From assembly GCF_004011835.1 (NCBI RefSeq), contig NZ_RKLN01000004.1:62001-126000 (forward strand): DNA of 64,000 nucleotides. Reading direction: 5' to 3'. Shown piece by piece: positions 51,657-61,503 of the stretch. A model generated the notes under the pieces. The model did not search any database, was not told where the DNA came from, and saw only the letters and a program-made list of their open reading frames with translations. How positions within the stretch are numbered: position 1 is the stretch's first letter; every line of letters begins with the position of its first letter. The translations under genes were made by a program, and so were the position numbers. This stretch comes from Rhodococcus spongiicola. Lineage in GTDB: Bacteria > Actinomycetota > Actinomycetes > Mycobacteriales > Mycobacteriaceae.

Positions 51657-53057
51657 ATGTCGTTGTCCAACGGATCGGTAATCAGCGGCCGCTACCGCCT
51701 GCAACGGCTGATCGCCACTGGCGGCATGGGCCAGGTGTGGGAGGCGACCGACAGCCGTCTCGACCGCCGCGTCGCCGTGAAGGTCCTCAAGGCCGAGCTC
51801 TCGTCGGATCCGGAATTCCTGGAGCGATTCCGCACCGAGGCCCGCACCACCGCCCAGCTCAACCACCCCGGTATCGCGGGCGTCTACGACTACGGCGAGA
51901 CCCGTGACTCGTCCGGCGCACCCACCGCTTACCTGGTGATGGAGTTGGTGTCCGGCGAACCGCTCAACGCGGTGCTCGCGCGGGTGGGTCGACTGTCTGT
52001 TCAGCATGCCCTGGACATGCTCGAGCAGACCGGACGCGCCCTGCAGGTTGCACATTCGGCGGGTGTGGTGCACCGCGACGTCAAGCCCGGCAACATCCTC
52101 ATCACCCCTACCGGGCAGGTGAAGATCACCGATTTCGGTATCGCGAAGGCGGTCGACGCATCCCCCGTCACCCGGACGGGCGTGGTGATGGGCACTGCGC
52201 AGTACATCGCCCCCGAGCAGGCACTCGGCCAAGAGGCCACCGCGGCGAGCGACGTGTACGCGCTCGGTGTCGTCGGCTACGAGGTGCTGTCGGGCAACCG
52301 CCCGTTCGGTAGCGGCGGCACCCTCACCGTGGCGATGAAGCACGTACAGGATGCGCCGGAGCCGTTGCCCGATGACCTGCCCGCGCCGGTCCGCGAACTC
52401 ATCGACATCACGTTGACGAAGGACCCCGCCACCCGCTATGCCAGCGGCGGCGAGTTCGCCGACGCCGTCGCGACTGTCCGGGCCGGTCACCGTCCGCCGT
52501 CGCCCGGCCCGGCGACAGCCGGTGCGACGCGAGCGAGCATGCCGGTCCCGCCGTCCCCGGCCGCGACGACCGCCATGATGCCGACGCAGGAGCACAGCCC
52601 CACCGGTGAAGCGGATCAGGTCCCGCAACCGCCGGACGGCGGCGGTTCACGCTGGACACCCGGCCAGAGGGCGATGGCCTGGGCTGGCGGTAGCCTTCTT
52701 GTGCTTGCGGCGATGGCCGCGGGCGGCGCCATCGCGCTCCTCGGTGATGAATCGGGCGAAAGGTCCACTCCGCCCGTTGTGACATCAACCACGGAGGTGC
52801 CTGTAACGACGACCACCCCCGAGGCGACGGAGCGGGCGACGATCCCAACCATCCAGACGACCACCGCCCAACCGACCACGACGACGACCACACCGCCGCC
52901 GACATGGACCACGACCGAGACCACGCCCCAGCCCACCACGACGACGACCACGACCGAGACCGAACCCACCACGACCACGACCGAGACCGAACCCACCACG
53001 ACCACGACCGAACCCACCACGACCACGACCACCACAGCCCCGCAAGGACAGCCATGA
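51657..53057 (+). CDS. pknA: Ser/Thr protein kinase PknA with Thr/Pro-rich outer tail
   Basis: 466 residues. The kinase domain (about 1-270) shows [14 protein letters not shown], catalytic loop [21 protein letters not shown] and activation-loop end [15 protein letters not shown] with phosphorylatable Thr residues. A Pro-rich juxtamembrane linker leads to a helix near 340-360 ([24 protein letters not shown]) and an outer segment of almost pure Thr/Glu/Pro repeats. PknA controls cell shape and division together with PknB. The start codon is ATG 51657 and the stop overlaps the pknB ATG. Confidence 0.95.
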   Translation: MSLSNGSVISGRYRLQRLIATGGMGQVWEATDSRLDRRVAVKVLKAELSSDPEFLERFRTEARTTAQLNHPGIAGVYDYGETRDSSGAPTAYLVMELVSGEPLNAVLARVGRLSVQHALDMLEQTGRALQVAHSAGVVHRDVKPGNILITPTGQVKITDFGIAKAVDASPVTRTGVVMGTAQYIAPEQALGQEATAASDVYALGVVGYEVLSGNRPFGSGGTLTVAMKHVQDAPEPLPDDLPAPVRELIDITLTKDPATRYASGGEFADAVATVRAGHRPPSPGPATAGATRASMPVPPSPAATTAMMPTQEHSPTGEADQVPQPPDGGGSRWTPGQRAMAWAGGSLLVLAAMAAGGAIALLGDESGERSTPPVVTSTTEVPVTTTTPEATERATIPTIQTTTAQPTTTTTTPPPTWTTTETTPQPTTTTTTTETEPTTTTTETEPTTTTTEPTTTTTTTAPQGQP

Positions 53058-54991
53058 CGACGCCGCGCAACCTCTCCTCCCGGTACGAGCTGGGCGAGAT
53101 TCTGGGCTTCGGCGGCATGTCCGAGGTACATCTCGGACGAGACCTGCGGCTGAGCCGTGACGTCGCGGTCAAGGTGCTTCGCGCCGACCTGGCCCGCGAC
53201 CCCACGTTCTACCTACGATTCCGGCGCGAGGCACAGAACGCGGCCGCGCTGAACCATCCGGCAATCGTCGCGGTCTACGACACCGGCGAGGCCGATACGG
53301 ACGCGGGTCCGCTGCCGTACATCGTGATGGAATACGTCGACGGCGAGACACTGCGTGACATCGTCCGCACCGAGGGGCCAATGGCACCGCGACGGGCGAT
53401 CGAGATCATCGCTGACGTGTGCGCGGCACTCGACTTCAGTCATCGCCACGGCATCGTGCACCGGGACATGAAGCCCGCCAACATCATGATCAACCGCGCC
53501 GGCGCGGTGAAGGTGATGGATTTCGGCATCGCGCGGGCGATCGCGGACGGCTCGAGCTCGATGACGCAGACTGCCGCGGTTATCGGCACGGCGCAATACC
53601 TGTCGCCGGAACAGGCCCGCGGCGAGCAGGTGGATGCACGCTCGGACGTCTACTCCCTGGGCTGCGTGCTGTACGAGGTGCTTACAGGTGAGCCGCCGTT
53701 CCAGGGCGATTCTCCCGTCGCGGTGGCATACCAACACGTCCGGGAGGATCCCCGGGTGCCGTCGCACGTGAATCCGGCGGTTCCACACGCGCTGGATGCG
53801 GTGATCCTGAAGGCGATGAGCAAGAACCCGGCCAACCGCTACCAGAGCGCCGCCGAGATGCGCAGCGATCTGGTGCGGGTATTGAATGGCCAGGATCCGG
53901 TCGCACCGATGGTCTTCACCGACGAGGACCGCACGACGATGTTCGGCGCGGTCGACGACGGTCCCGCGAGCACCAGCTCGGGCTACCGACCCGAACCGAC
54001 CCGCACGGCGACCGTGACCGCCACTCCCGACACGATCGTGCCGCCGAAGAAGCCGCCGAAGAAGAGTCACACGGCCCGCAACGTGCTCCTCGCGATCGCG
54101 ACGCTCGTCGTAATCGGCATCGTCGGCGCCTTCGCCCAGGCGTACTTGTCCACGCCGCCGAAGGTGACGGTCCCGAACGTCGCGGGTCTCAACCAGCAGG
54201 AGGCCGTGGCAGAGCTGCGCGACGCAACCCTGGGCTCGACCATCCAGTCGAGACCCGACCCGGTGGTCGCCGTTGGCAACGTCATCGGGACCAACCCGTC
54301 GGCCGGCACCTCGGTGGACAAGGACGCCCGGATCACCCTGCTGGTTTCGTCGGGCCCCGAGCAGGTGCAGGTGCCCAGGCTGGACGGCTTGACGCAGGAC
54401 GAAGCCGAAAAGGCCCTCGGTGCCGCCGGTCTGCGCCTCGAACCCGAAGTCGCCCGAGGCCCGTCCGAGGAGGACGAGGTGGACAAGGTGACCGAGCAGG
54501 CTCCGGCTGCGGGCGCGAGGGTCAGCCTGGACTCGACAGTGGCGATCACCCTCGGCGAGGGCCCCGAGCAAGTGCGGGTTCCCAACGTCGTGGGTCAGTC
54601 CCTCGAGGTTGCGCAGCCCAATATCGAAGGCGCGGGTTTCAAGGTGGAGGTCGAGGAGATCGACTCGAGCAAGCCCGAAGGCCAGGTCGTCTCGACTTCT
54701 CCGGAAGGCGGTGAAGATGCCGCGAAGGGCGACACGATCCAGATCCGGGTGTCGAACAGCGAGCTGTTCGAGATGCCCAACCTGAGCGGGATGTCTAGGT
54801 CGCAGGCGCTGCAGGCCCTTCGCCAGGCCGGTTGGACGGGGTCGTCGAGCCAGCTGACCGAGAGGGATGACGCGACGCTCGACCCCTCCGAGGTGGGCAA
54901 GATCACCGCTCAGCAGCAGACGGCGGGCACCGAGGTGGCGAAGGACGCTCCTTTGCAGGTGATGGTGGGCGAGCTGGGGATTCCACGCTAG
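53054..54991 (+). CDS. pknB: Ser/Thr protein kinase PknB with four PASTA domains
   Basis: 645 residues from ATG 53054, which overlaps the pknA stop (ATGA). The kinase domain shows [58 protein letters not shown] membrane helix lies near 340-362 ([22 protein letters not shown]). Four PASTA repeats follow outside the cell (starting [73 protein letters not shown]), which sense muropeptides or lipid II. It is the last gene of the operon; a strong hairpin follows. Confidence 0.96.
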   Translation: MTTPRNLSSRYELGEILGFGGMSEVHLGRDLRLSRDVAVKVLRADLARDPTFYLRFRREAQNAAALNHPAIVAVYDTGEADTDAGPLPYIVMEYVDGETLRDIVRTEGPMAPRRAIEIIADVCAALDFSHRHGIVHRDMKPANIMINRAGAVKVMDFGIARAIADGSSSMTQTAAVIGTAQYLSPEQARGEQVDARSDVYSLGCVLYEVLTGEPPFQGDSPVAVAYQHVREDPRVPSHVNPAVPHALDAVILKAMSKNPANRYQSAAEMRSDLVRVLNGQDPVAPMVFTDEDRTTMFGAVDDGPASTSSGYRPEPTRTATVTATPDTIVPPKKPPKKSHTARNVLLAIATLVVIGIVGAFAQAYLSTPPKVTVPNVAGLNQQEAVAELRDATLGSTIQSRPDPVVAVGNVIGTNPSAGTSVDKDARITLLVSSGPEQVQVPRLDGLTQDEAEKALGAAGLRLEPEVARGPSEEDEVDKVTEQAPAAGARVSLDSTVAITLGEGPEQVRVPNVVGQSLEVAQPNIEGAGFKVEVEEIDSSKPEGQVVSTSPEGGEDAAKGDTIQIRVSNSELFEMPNLSGMSRSQALQALRQAGWTGSSSQLTERDDATLDPSEVGKITAQQQTAGTEVAKDAPLQVMVGELGIPR

Positions 54992-55016
54992 GCGCCCCAG
55001 GCCGCAACAACGGAAA

Positions 55017-55057
55017 CCGCTGAGCGGGTCCCCGGCGCCCGGGGACCCGCTCAGCGG
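55017..55057. terminator. Bidirectional terminator between pknB and trpG
   Basis: Perfect 19-bp stem CCGCTGAGCGGGTCCCCGG with loop CGC, between convergent genes. Confidence 0.9.
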
Positions 55058-55072
55058 TCTGATCAGCTAACG

Positions 55073-55738
55073 TCAGCGCACGAGCGCATCTCCGAGCGAC
55101 CGGGCGACCTCGTCCTCGAGTGTCGCCACGAGCGTCTCGGCCGGTGCCTGCCCGCACACGCCGAGCCAGTTCGCGAGCATTCGGTGACCGCCCTGGGTGA
55201 GTACCGACTCCGGGTGGAACTGCACGCCGTGGATGGGTAGCTCACGGTGCCGCATCGCCATCACGATGCCGCTGTCGGTGTGGGCGATGACCTCCAGCTC
55301 GGCAGGGATGGTGTTCTCGAGAACGGTCAGCGAGTGGTAGCGGGTGGCCGTGAACGGATCGGGCAGTCCGGCGAGGACCCCACCGTCGTTGTGGTGGACG
55401 ATGCTCGTCTTGCCGTGCAGCAGTTCGGGTGCCCGGTCGACGGTGGCACCGAACGCGGCGCCGATCGCTTGGTGCCCCAGGCACACACCGAGCAGCGGAG
55501 TCTTGGCGGTGGCGCACGCGCCGACCAGCGGCATCGTTGCGCCGGCGCGCTGTGGGGTGCCCGGTCCGGGGCTGAGCAGGACGCCGTCGAATTCGTCCGC
55601 GGCGGCCGCGATCGCGTCGGCCCCTGTCAGTCGAGGGTCGTCGTTGCGCCACACTTCAGCGTGCGTTCCGAGTTGACCCAGGTACTGGACCAGGTTGAAC
55701 ACGAAGCTGTCGTAGTTGTCGACGACCAGGATGCGCAT
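55073..55738 (-). CDS. trpG: Anthranilate/aminodeoxychorismate synthase glutamine amidotransferase subunit
   Basis: The 221-residue class I amidotransferase has oxyanion segment SPGPGTPQRAG, nucleophile Cys in GVCLGHQAIG and the His-Glu pair in HGVQFHPESVLTQGG. It releases ammonia from glutamine for anthranilate (tryptophan) or aminodeoxychorismate (folate) synthesis; the two roles cannot be separated by sequence and many actinobacteria use one amphibolic subunit. The position beside pknB is the same as M. tuberculosis Rv0013. It is followed by the shared terminator at 55017. Confidence 0.93.
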   Translation of the reverse strand: MRILVVDNYDSFVFNLVQYLGQLGTHAEVWRNDDPRLTGADAIAAAADEFDGVLLSPGPGTPQRAGATMPLVGACATAKTPLLGVCLGHQAIGAAFGATVDRAPELLHGKTSIVHHNDGGVLAGLPDPFTATRYHSLTVLENTIPAELEVIAHTDSGIVMAMRHRELPIHGVQFHPESVLTQGGHRMLANWLGVCGQAPAETLVATLEDEVARSLGDALVR

Positions 55739-55782
55739 GTGACGAGGGTAGTGCCTGCGGGATCCTGCGCGGTGCGCAGGGA

Positions 55783-56559
55783 TTAGGCGCCCGCGTCCGC
55801 GTGCTCCGTGTGCAATTGGCCGGTGTAGGCGGGAACGGTCAGGCGGTCCGATTCCTGCTGGGTGTAGCCGAGGCCGTACCGGACGGCGTACTGCTTGAAC
55901 GTCTTGATCCCGGGCTCGTTGGCGAGGGTCGCCCCGAGACGGGCCGGGTCACCGATCGCAGTCACGACGTACGGCGGACTGTAGGTGCGTCCGTGCAGCA
56001 GCAGGGTGTTGCCGATGCATCGCGGCGCGGATGTGTTCACGAGCCGCTGGTCCTGCATGGCGATCGCCTCGGCCCCGCCGGTCCACAGCGCGTTGAGGAC
56101 GCTCTGCACATCCCGCTGATGCACGACGAGGTCGTCGGGTGACGCACCGGCGGGGTAGTTGCCGTCGGCGTCCCGCGGCGCATCCGTCAGGGTGACGACG
56201 ACACCGGGCCCGCTGAGCGAGGTCAGGCCCAAGGTATCGGCGAGTTCGCGGCTGTCGGCCAGTACCTCGGCGACCCGGCTGTCCGTGCTGGCTGCATTCT
56301 CCTGGAGTTCCTGTACCCGGGCGGAGAGGCTGTCGTAGATGGCTGCGGCATCGTCGACATCGCCCTGCGCTCCGCGGACGAGATCGGACAGGCGGGTCGA
56401 ATCGGTTCGCAACTCATTGCCATGGGATACCTGCCGCGTCGTCGCCAGCAAGAGTCCCGCGACCAGGCAAACCACGAGGACGGCTACCGGCCAGAAGCCG
56501 AACTTCGGGTTCGCGCCCTGCGACTGCGATTCGACGTCCGGCACGTTGACCACCCCCAC
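55783..56559 (-). CDS. DUF881 membrane-anchored protein
   Basis: 258 residues: a short cytoplasmic tail, one membrane helix ([27 protein letters not shown]), a coiled-coil-like stretch ([27 protein letters not shown]) and the DUF881 domain ([49 protein letters not shown]). The family is linked by location to cell division genes (Rv0012 type); its biochemical role is unknown. GTG 56559 starts the gene, divergent from crgA. trpG begins 44 bp downstream, so the two may be cotranscribed. Confidence 0.9.
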   Translation of the reverse strand: MGVVNVPDVESQSQGANPKFGFWPVAVLVVCLVAGLLLATTRQVSHGNELRTDSTRLSDLVRGAQGDVDDAAAIYDSLSARVQELQENAASTDSRVAEVLADSRELADTLGLTSLSGPGVVVTLTDAPRDADGNYPAGASPDDLVVHQRDVQSVLNALWTGGAEAIAMQDQRLVNTSAPRCIGNTLLLHGRTYSPPYVVTAIGDPARLGATLANEPGIKTFKQYAVRYGLGYTQQESDRLTVPAYTGQLHTEHADAGA

Positions 56560-56689
56560 GACGGACTATCGGTACGCGACCGGTCCTGGCTGCGCTTGTT
56601 TGAGATAGCGTGTAATTCACGACAGATAGTGCGAATGTACCCTGTCCGCCCGGACAGTTTCGGGTACCCGACCACGTTCCCCATCCGCA

Positions 56690-56728
56690 CAAGAACATCC
56701 ACGCAAGAACATCCACACAAGAACAAGG
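56690..56728 (+). repeat. 14-bp tandem repeat in the crgA leader
   Basis: CAAGAACATCCACG, CAAGAACATCCACA and a third partial CAAGAACAAGGA, the last merging into the AAGGA ribosome site of crgA. Confidence 0.85.
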
Positions 56729-56733
56729 ACGTC

Positions 56734-56997
56734 ATGCCTAAGTCGAAGGTCAGGAAGAAGACCGACTACACGATCAACCCGGCGAACCGCACCCCGGTGA
56801 AGGTCAAGGCCGGTCCGTCCAGCACGCTGTACATCTCGGTGATGCTCGGTTTGATGCTCCTCGGCCTGCTGTGGATCATCGTGTACTACTTGGCCGGCGA
56901 ACAGCTCGCGTGGATAAACAGCCTCGGGGCCTACAACTTCGCCATCGGCTTCGGATTCATGATCGTGGGCTTGATCATGACCATGCGATGGCGCTGA
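56734..56997 (+). CDS. crgA: Cell division protein CrgA
   Basis: 87 residues: a basic N-terminus ([13 protein letters not shown]), two membrane helices ([23 protein letters not shown] and [17 protein letters not shown]) separated by a short outer loop with [10 protein letters not shown]. CrgA binds FtsZ, FtsQ, FtsI and CwsA at the septum in mycobacteria and inhibits or organises division in Streptomyces. ATG 56734; the ribosome site is formed at the end of a 14-bp repeat. The position matches Rv0011c. Confidence 0.95.
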   Translation: MPKSKVRKKTDYTINPANRTPVKVKAGPSSTLYISVMLGLMLLGLLWIIVYYLAGEQLAWINSLGAYNFAIGFGFMIVGLIMTMRWR

Positions 56998-57078
56998 CCT
57001 GCCGTTTCGTGATCTCTCCCGGTAACGCACACTTCTGCAATTACACACATGTCATTCATCCCCAGCGTTGATAACACC

Positions 57079-57087
57079 TGTGGATAA
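57079..57087 (-). promoter_or_regulatory. Single consensus DnaA box
   Basis: TGTGGATAA, the complement of TTATCCACA, 19 bp before the 57106 start. It is isolated, with no cluster around it, so it is not an origin; it may be a titration or regulatory site near oriC. Confidence 0.4.
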
Positions 57088-57105
57088 CCAAGGAAGGCTG
57101 TGCAC

Positions 57106-57576
57106 ATGCCTGAGGATGAAGTCGATCACGAACCATCACTGGAGTGGTCCACTCCCCTCGGCGCGGTAGCGGCACTGACGGTCGGCGGGGTCGCAATGCT
57201 CGTCGCCGCGCTGCTGGTCGGACTCGACACACCGGGACGGTTCCTGGCCGTTCTGGCGTCGCTGGCCATGTTCGTACTCGCAGGACTCGCTATGCGTCAG
57301 CGCCCGAAACTTGCGATCGTGCGTGCCGGAGCCGAACCGGCGATCGCCGCCACGCGCCTGCGGGGGCGGCGGGTCTACGTCCGCGGCGACATCACTCGAA
57401 TTCGGATCGTTCGCTATCCGCGGCTGGGTCGGCGGGTGCCGATGCTCGAGATCGACGCCATCGACCCCGACGGCACCGAGCGGCTCCTCATCTTCGGACG
57501 ATGGGACCTCGGCACCGACCCGACCGTGGTGTTCGACGCCCTGTCCGTGCGCGGACTCGTCCCCGAGAAGGGGTGA
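57106..57576 (+). CDS. PH-like-domain small membrane protein (Rv0010c type)
   Basis: 156 residues: an acidic N-terminus, two membrane helices (LGAVAALTVGGVAMLVAALLVG and FLAVLASLAMFVLAGLA), then a cytoplasmic beta domain of about 80 residues (LRGRRVYVRGDITRIRIVRYPRLGRRVPMLEIDAI) as in the bacterial PH-like DUF of mycobacterial Rv0010c. Function unknown; it always sits beside crgA in this gene order. ATG 57106 is preferred; a GTG two codons upstream is possible. Confidence 0.8.
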   Translation: MPEDEVDHEPSLEWSTPLGAVAALTVGGVAMLVAALLVGLDTPGRFLAVLASLAMFVLAGLAMRQRPKLAIVRAGAEPAIAATRLRGRRVYVRGDITRIRIVRYPRLGRRVPMLEIDAIDPDGTERLLIFGRWDLGTDPTVVFDALSVRGLVPEKG

Positions 57577-57640
57577 GAGCCCCGGCGCCCCAGGGGGTCA
57601 GAGCCCGGCGTTCCAGGAGGGGGCACAGCCCCCGTGCCGG

Positions 57641-58606
57641 TCAGGCGATGTTCAGCTGATCGCGCAGGCCGACAACCCGCAACGCGATGACGCCTACGAC
57701 GAGAACGCCGATGGCGGCGATTCCCGCCCAGCCGAGTTGCCGGGCGCGCGCGACTTCGGCCGGGGTTCGCTGCCCTGTCGGCGCGTACACGAGTACCGCG
57801 GTCGCAGCGGCGCCGGCGACAAGCCCGCCGAGGTGCCCCCACAGCGAGATACCGGGCACAGTGAGACTGATGACGATGTTGAGGCCGATGATCGTCAGAA
57901 CCGGCCCGGCGCTGCGGCGCATCCGGACGAGCAGGACGGCCTGCGCGCCCATGATGCCGAAGATCGCACCAGAAGCTCCGGCTGTGAAAGCCCCGAGCGA
58001 CTCGAAGGCCAGCGCCGACGCCGAGCCGCCGAGCAACGAGACGAAATAGACCGCGAGATAGCGGCTGCGGCCGAGGACCATCTCGGTGTCGCGGCCGAGG
58101 ATCCACAGCACAAACATGTTGATGGCCAGGTGGATGAGACCGAAGTGCAGGAATCCGCTCCCGACAACGCGATACCACTCCCCCTGCGCGACCGCGAGCG
58201 GGTCGAGAACCAACTCGCCGAACAGCGACGAGTCGAAGGTGGCCGCGCCGGTGAACCGGTTGACGACGCCCGCACCGTTGTTCATCAGGGACCCCGCCTG
58301 GATGGCGGTGGCCATGAAGAACAGCACGTTCAGCGCGATCAGCGCGTACGTGGCAACCGGCACCGGGGATCCGGAACGCATAGCCGCACCCGCGACGGTG
58401 CGCGCCCGCGGTGTGTCCCGCCGTCCGGCAGACACGCAGTCGACGCACTGGTGCCCTACGGGCGCCGAGCGCAGGCAGTCCGGGCAGGCGGGACGCCCGC
58501 ATCGGCTACAGGAAAGGACGGTGGGGCGATCGGGGTGGCGTGCGCACCTCGACTGAGGCGGCGGGGTGCCCTCGCTAGCCGCACCACCCCAGCCGGGGTT
58601 CGTCAT
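57641..58606 (-). CDS. Rhomboid-family intramembrane serine protease with zinc-ribbon N-terminus
   Basis: 321 residues. The first 60 hold paired Cys/His (CARHPDRP…CSRCGRPACPDCLRSAPVGHQCVDC), a B-box-like zinc finger. Six to seven membrane helices follow with the rhomboid signature: FLHFGLIHLAINMFVLWILG, catalytic Ser in GASGAIFGIMGAQA and catalytic His in WGHLGGLVAGA. It would cleave substrates within the membrane; targets are unknown. It lies 10 bp downstream of ppiA on the same strand. Confidence 0.92.
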   Translation of the reverse strand: MTNPGWGGAASEGTPPPQSRCARHPDRPTVLSCSRCGRPACPDCLRSAPVGHQCVDCVSAGRRDTPRARTVAGAAMRSGSPVPVATYALIALNVLFFMATAIQAGSLMNNGAGVVNRFTGAATFDSSLFGELVLDPLAVAQGEWYRVVGSGFLHFGLIHLAINMFVLWILGRDTEMVLGRSRYLAVYFVSLLGGSASALAFESLGAFTAGASGAIFGIMGAQAVLLVRMRRSAGPVLTIIGLNIVISLTVPGISLWGHLGGLVAGAAATAVLVYAPTGQRTPAEVARARQLGWAGIAAIGVLVVGVIALRVVGLRDQLNIA

Positions 58607-58616
58607 CCGTGAGTCC

Positions 58617-59138
58617 TTACGCGATGGTGATGCTGTTGATCACGACGTCGTCGACCGGGCGGTCTGCCCCGTCCGTTGCGGTAGTGGCGATGGCGTCGAC
58701 AACCTTCTTCGAGTCTTCGTCCTGCACCTCACCGAAGATGGTGTGACGCCGGTTGAGATGCGGCGTCGGGCCGACGGTGATGAAGAACTGCGAGCCGTTG
58801 GTGCCCGGGCCGGCGTTCGCCATCGCCAGCAGATAGGGGCGATCGAACTGCAGCTCTGGGTGGAACTCGTCGGCGAACTTGTAGCCCGGACCCCCACGGC
58901 CGGTACCGGTCGGGTCGCCGCCCTGGATCATGAAGCCGTCGATGACACGGTGGAAGATAGCACCGTCGTAGAACGGGCCACTGGCGCCTCCCTTTGCGTT
59001 CTGCGTGGTGTACTCCTTTGAGCCGTTCGCGAGACCGACGAAGTTCTCGACGGTCTTCGGCGCATGGTTACCGAACAGTGCGATCTTGATATCGCCACGG
59101 TTGGTGTGCAGCGTTGCGGTAGCAGTCTGTGAAGTCAC
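58617..59138 (-). CDS. ppiA: Cyclophilin-type peptidyl-prolyl cis-trans isomerase PpiA
   Basis: The 173-residue cytoplasmic cyclophilin has catalytic Arg and Phe in [20 protein letters not shown], the binding-groove [12 protein letters not shown] and [12 protein letters not shown]. It catalyses proline isomerisation during protein folding. The order rhomboid-ppiA is conserved in Rhodococcus and relatives; M. tuberculosis Rv0009 is equivalent. ATG or alternative start 59138; the promoter is shared with the divergent 59198 gene. Confidence 0.95.
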   Translation of the reverse strand: MTSQTATATLHTNRGDIKIALFGNHAPKTVENFVGLANGSKEYTTQNAKGGASGPFYDGAIFHRVIDGFMIQGGDPTGTGRGGPGYKFADEFHPELQFDRPYLLAMANAGPGTNGSQFFITVGPTPHLNRRHTIFGEVQDEDSKKVVDAIATTATDGADRPVDDVVINSITIA

Positions 59139-59197
59139 CCCTCCATCGTGCCACTGCCTTCGGGCGCCCCGCCCACGACGTGTGCAAAAGTGATGTC

Positions 59198-59377
59198 ATG
59201 ACACGTACCACCAGGAGTGCTGTTGCCCCGACGTCGTCGGCGGGTCGCCGAGTTCTGATCGGCATCGGCACCGCCGTGGCCGCGGCTGCGGCCGCCGCGA
59301 TCGCGCTCACCCGACGCCCCGAGATGCCGCCGGTGGCGCCGCGTCCGCCGTCACTGAAGGATCCTCGACCGCGGTAA
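59198..59377 (+). CDS. Small single-helix membrane protein, hypothetical
   Basis: 59 residues from ATG 59198: a basic, Ser/Thr-rich start, one Ala-rich helix (VLIGIGTAVAAAAAAAIAL) and a Pro-rich tail. It holds the position, divergent from ppiA, taken by cwsA in mycobacteria, but it is much shorter and no sequence likeness is evident. An in-frame start at 59129 would overlap ppiA and is not favoured. Confidence 0.55.
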   Translation: MTRTTRSAVAPTSSAGRRVLIGIGTAVAAAAAAAIALTRRPEMPPVAPRPPSLKDPRPR

Positions 59378-59576
59378 CCCTCGCACCGCCACCGCGCCGA
59401 GTGGGCGTGAGCGGATTCCGGACACCCACCGCGGTGTGTCTGCCACCGCACCCACGGCACGGTGAGTGTCGTTGCTGCGATTGATGATTCGATTGACTGT
59501 CGCCCGGAGGTCCCCGACCCACCACTCCGGCAGCATCGGGGACTCCCCGTACCACATCCCGCCCGGTGTGCTTCCG

Positions 59577-60836
59577 CTACTTCGGTGACGCACCCCAGAG
59601 GACCGTCTCGAGGTTGTACCTCGTCAGACGTTCGGTGGAGATCCGCAGTGCGTGGGTGGACCACAGGATCTCGCCGAGGCACTGAATCACGAGTCGGGTC
59701 GACCCGGGCATCGTGATGCTTCCGTCGCGCACGCCCGCCGCACATGCTCGTTCCCACGCCCGGTGCATCTTTCGCCGGTCGAGCTCGAGGAAGTCGAATT
59801 TCCCGGTGGCGACGAGCATCGCCCACGACTTGAGAATCGTAACCTCGGGTTCGAACCGTTTGCCTGCCGCGCTACGCACCCGGATGAGCGCGTCGATGGT
59901 CTCGAGCGGCGTTCCGCCTACCGCCGCGATCGCCTCGTGCGCCTCCCTCATCCGGGACGAGAACCCCGAGAGGATCGCGACGAGAATCGCATCACGCGAG
60001 TCGAAATGGTGATAGAGACTGCCCTGGGTCAACCCGACTGCGTTCGCGATGTCTCGGGTGGTCGTGGCGTCGCAGCCACGTTCGGCGAATACGTGGCGGG
60101 CAGCGTCGAGGATGCGATCTCGCCTGTCGGACACTGTCCCGGAGTCGTCGCGATCCCACGACATGATCACTTCACGCGCAACCCGGGCTGCTTTGGAATC
60201 GGAGAGATCATCGTCCGCCGGCTTGGTCGCGAGACCGTGGAACATCATGTCCACCATGCAATCCGCGACCCTGCGGGCCGAGGTTCCGGGCGGTGCGACC
60301 GTTACGCTGTAGGTCAGCGCAACCCGCAACATCTCACGGAGTATCCGCGTATCTACCTCGGGGCGAACCAGACTAGCGTTTTCGGCGTCGCTGACCAACG
60401 TTTGCCACTTCTTGTCCGACCATCGCGGCTCGGAGCTCAGTAGCGTCTCCAATTCCGCGTTTCGCATCTCCGGCACACCGTGACAAACCTGAAGCGCACC
60501 AGGGTGCCGCGCGGACACCTCGGCGATCTTCCGCGCCAACCGACGGATCGCATCCAGCGGCGAGTCCGACGGAACCGCAGGGCTCTGCGTGGCGGCGACG
60601 ACGTCGTCACGGAGCGCGCGGACCATCGTCGCGGCCAGTACCTCCTTCGAAGCGAAGTGGTAGTAGAGGCTGCCGGCCAGCATTCCGGTGTCTGCCGCGA
60701 TGTCCCGCATCGACGTGCCTGTGTATCCCTTGGCGGCAAACAGATCCGAGGACACCGCGAGGATCTCGGTGCGCTTGTCCTGCTTGTTCCGCCTTCCAGT
60801 CTCGGGCGCCAAGGTGGCGCTTCCCGTTCGAGTCAT
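59577..60836 (-). CDS. Fused tandem TetR regulator
   Basis: 419 residues that contain two complete TetR modules. The first HTH is at about 22-70 (KRTEILAVSSDLFAAKGYTGTSMRDIAADTGMLAGSLYYHFASKE), the second at about 237-283 (RRDRILDAARHVFAERGCDATTTRDIANAVGLTQGSLYHHFDSRD); each is followed by its own helical ligand domain. One chain should therefore mimic a TetR dimer, possibly binding non-symmetric sites or two ligands. It stands alone; the upstream region at 60876 contains candidate half-sites. Targets unknown. Confidence 0.9.
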   Translation of the reverse strand: MTRTGSATLAPETGRRNKQDKRTEILAVSSDLFAAKGYTGTSMRDIAADTGMLAGSLYYHFASKEVLAATMVRALRDDVVAATQSPAVPSDSPLDAIRRLARKIAEVSARHPGALQVCHGVPEMRNAELETLLSSEPRWSDKKWQTLVSDAENASLVRPEVDTRILREMLRVALTYSVTVAPPGTSARRVADCMVDMMFHGLATKPADDDLSDSKAARVAREVIMSWDRDDSGTVSDRRDRILDAARHVFAERGCDATTTRDIANAVGLTQGSLYHHFDSRDAILVAILSGFSSRMREAHEAIAAVGGTPLETIDALIRVRSAAGKRFEPEVTILKSWAMLVATGKFDFLELDRRKMHRAWERACAAGVRDGSITMPGSTRLVIQCLGEILWSTHALRISTERLTRYNLETVLWGASPK

Positions 60837-60875
60837 TCCATCCCCCTGCTTCTACGGCCCAAATGGTCGTTCTTC

Positions 60876-60916
60876 AGACCAGACCGTCGTGTACTCAGAC
60901 ACGCATCGTCTGGTTT
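60876..60916. promoter_or_regulatory. Candidate operator upstream of the double TetR gene
   Basis: Near-perfect inverted arms AGACCAGAC (60876-60884) and GTCTGGTTT (60908-60916), with a direct repeat TCGT-N3/4-TCAGAC across 60868-60900. It lies 40-80 bp upstream of the regulator start. Confidence 0.45.
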
Positions 60917-61473
60917 CCCTGTTCGGCCCGCCCTGTCACCAACGGACACGCCAAAGTCGGCACCCCCTGCCACATGCCGCGATCGACCTCAACCTCCCCG
61001 AACGTCAGCCCGATCGAAGACAGCGTACGTCGGTTGGGTCGATAGGCCCGGCGCAACACCGGACTATGGTCCCATCGCGCCGATTCCGAGCCCGTTGCAG
61101 CCGGATCGTTCGAGCGCGTATGCCACTTCCACGTCTCCGGGCGCCCCCGAGTACAGATGTCCGATCCTCCGTGCTTCTCTCGTCGGCTTCTGCTGGGCGA
61201 CTGGGCCGTCGACACGACCCTGTTCGAGTGACAGCGGATTCTGCTGCGGCGTCAACGTCGGTGTCCGACCGTCGTTTCCTACGCTGCCCGCGGTCCATTC
61301 GACGGGTCCGCGATGGCGGTGGATCCGCCTCACTGCGTGCTGCCTTGCGTCACGGTAGTGGTGGCGATGATTGCGGCGGGATTCAGCGGAGGCGGTTCCC
61401 GGTCCGACGAGCGGTATGCGTGGCGGGTGCCGAGAGGGTGTGTTCCGAGGGGTCTCACTGGTCTACCCTCGGC
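60917..61473. other. Long spacer without recognised gene
   Basis: 557 bp between the double TetR gene and the ketosteroid isomerase promoter. Several long frames are open on both strands but none carries a motif, a ribosome site or plausible composition. I see no RNA gene. Confidence 0.4.
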
Positions 61474-61487
61474 TGAAACACGTTCTA
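61474..61487. promoter_or_regulatory. KstR-type operator
   Basis: TGAAACACGTTCTA fits the KstR consensus TnnAACnnGTTnnA at every fixed base. It ends 16 bp before the isomerase ATG, a position from which a repressor would block transcription. Confidence 0.6.
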
Positions 61488-61503
61488 CCTATGGAGGGGC
61501 ACA

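Noticed and set aside
59198-59377. Identification of the small gene as cwsA
   Set aside because: The position fits, but the product is less than half the length of mycobacterial CwsA and shows no recognisable likeness.
60917-61473. Hidden or decayed gene in the long spacer
   Set aside because: Both strands were read for motifs in all frames; only Arg/Pro/Ser-rich chance frames appear.
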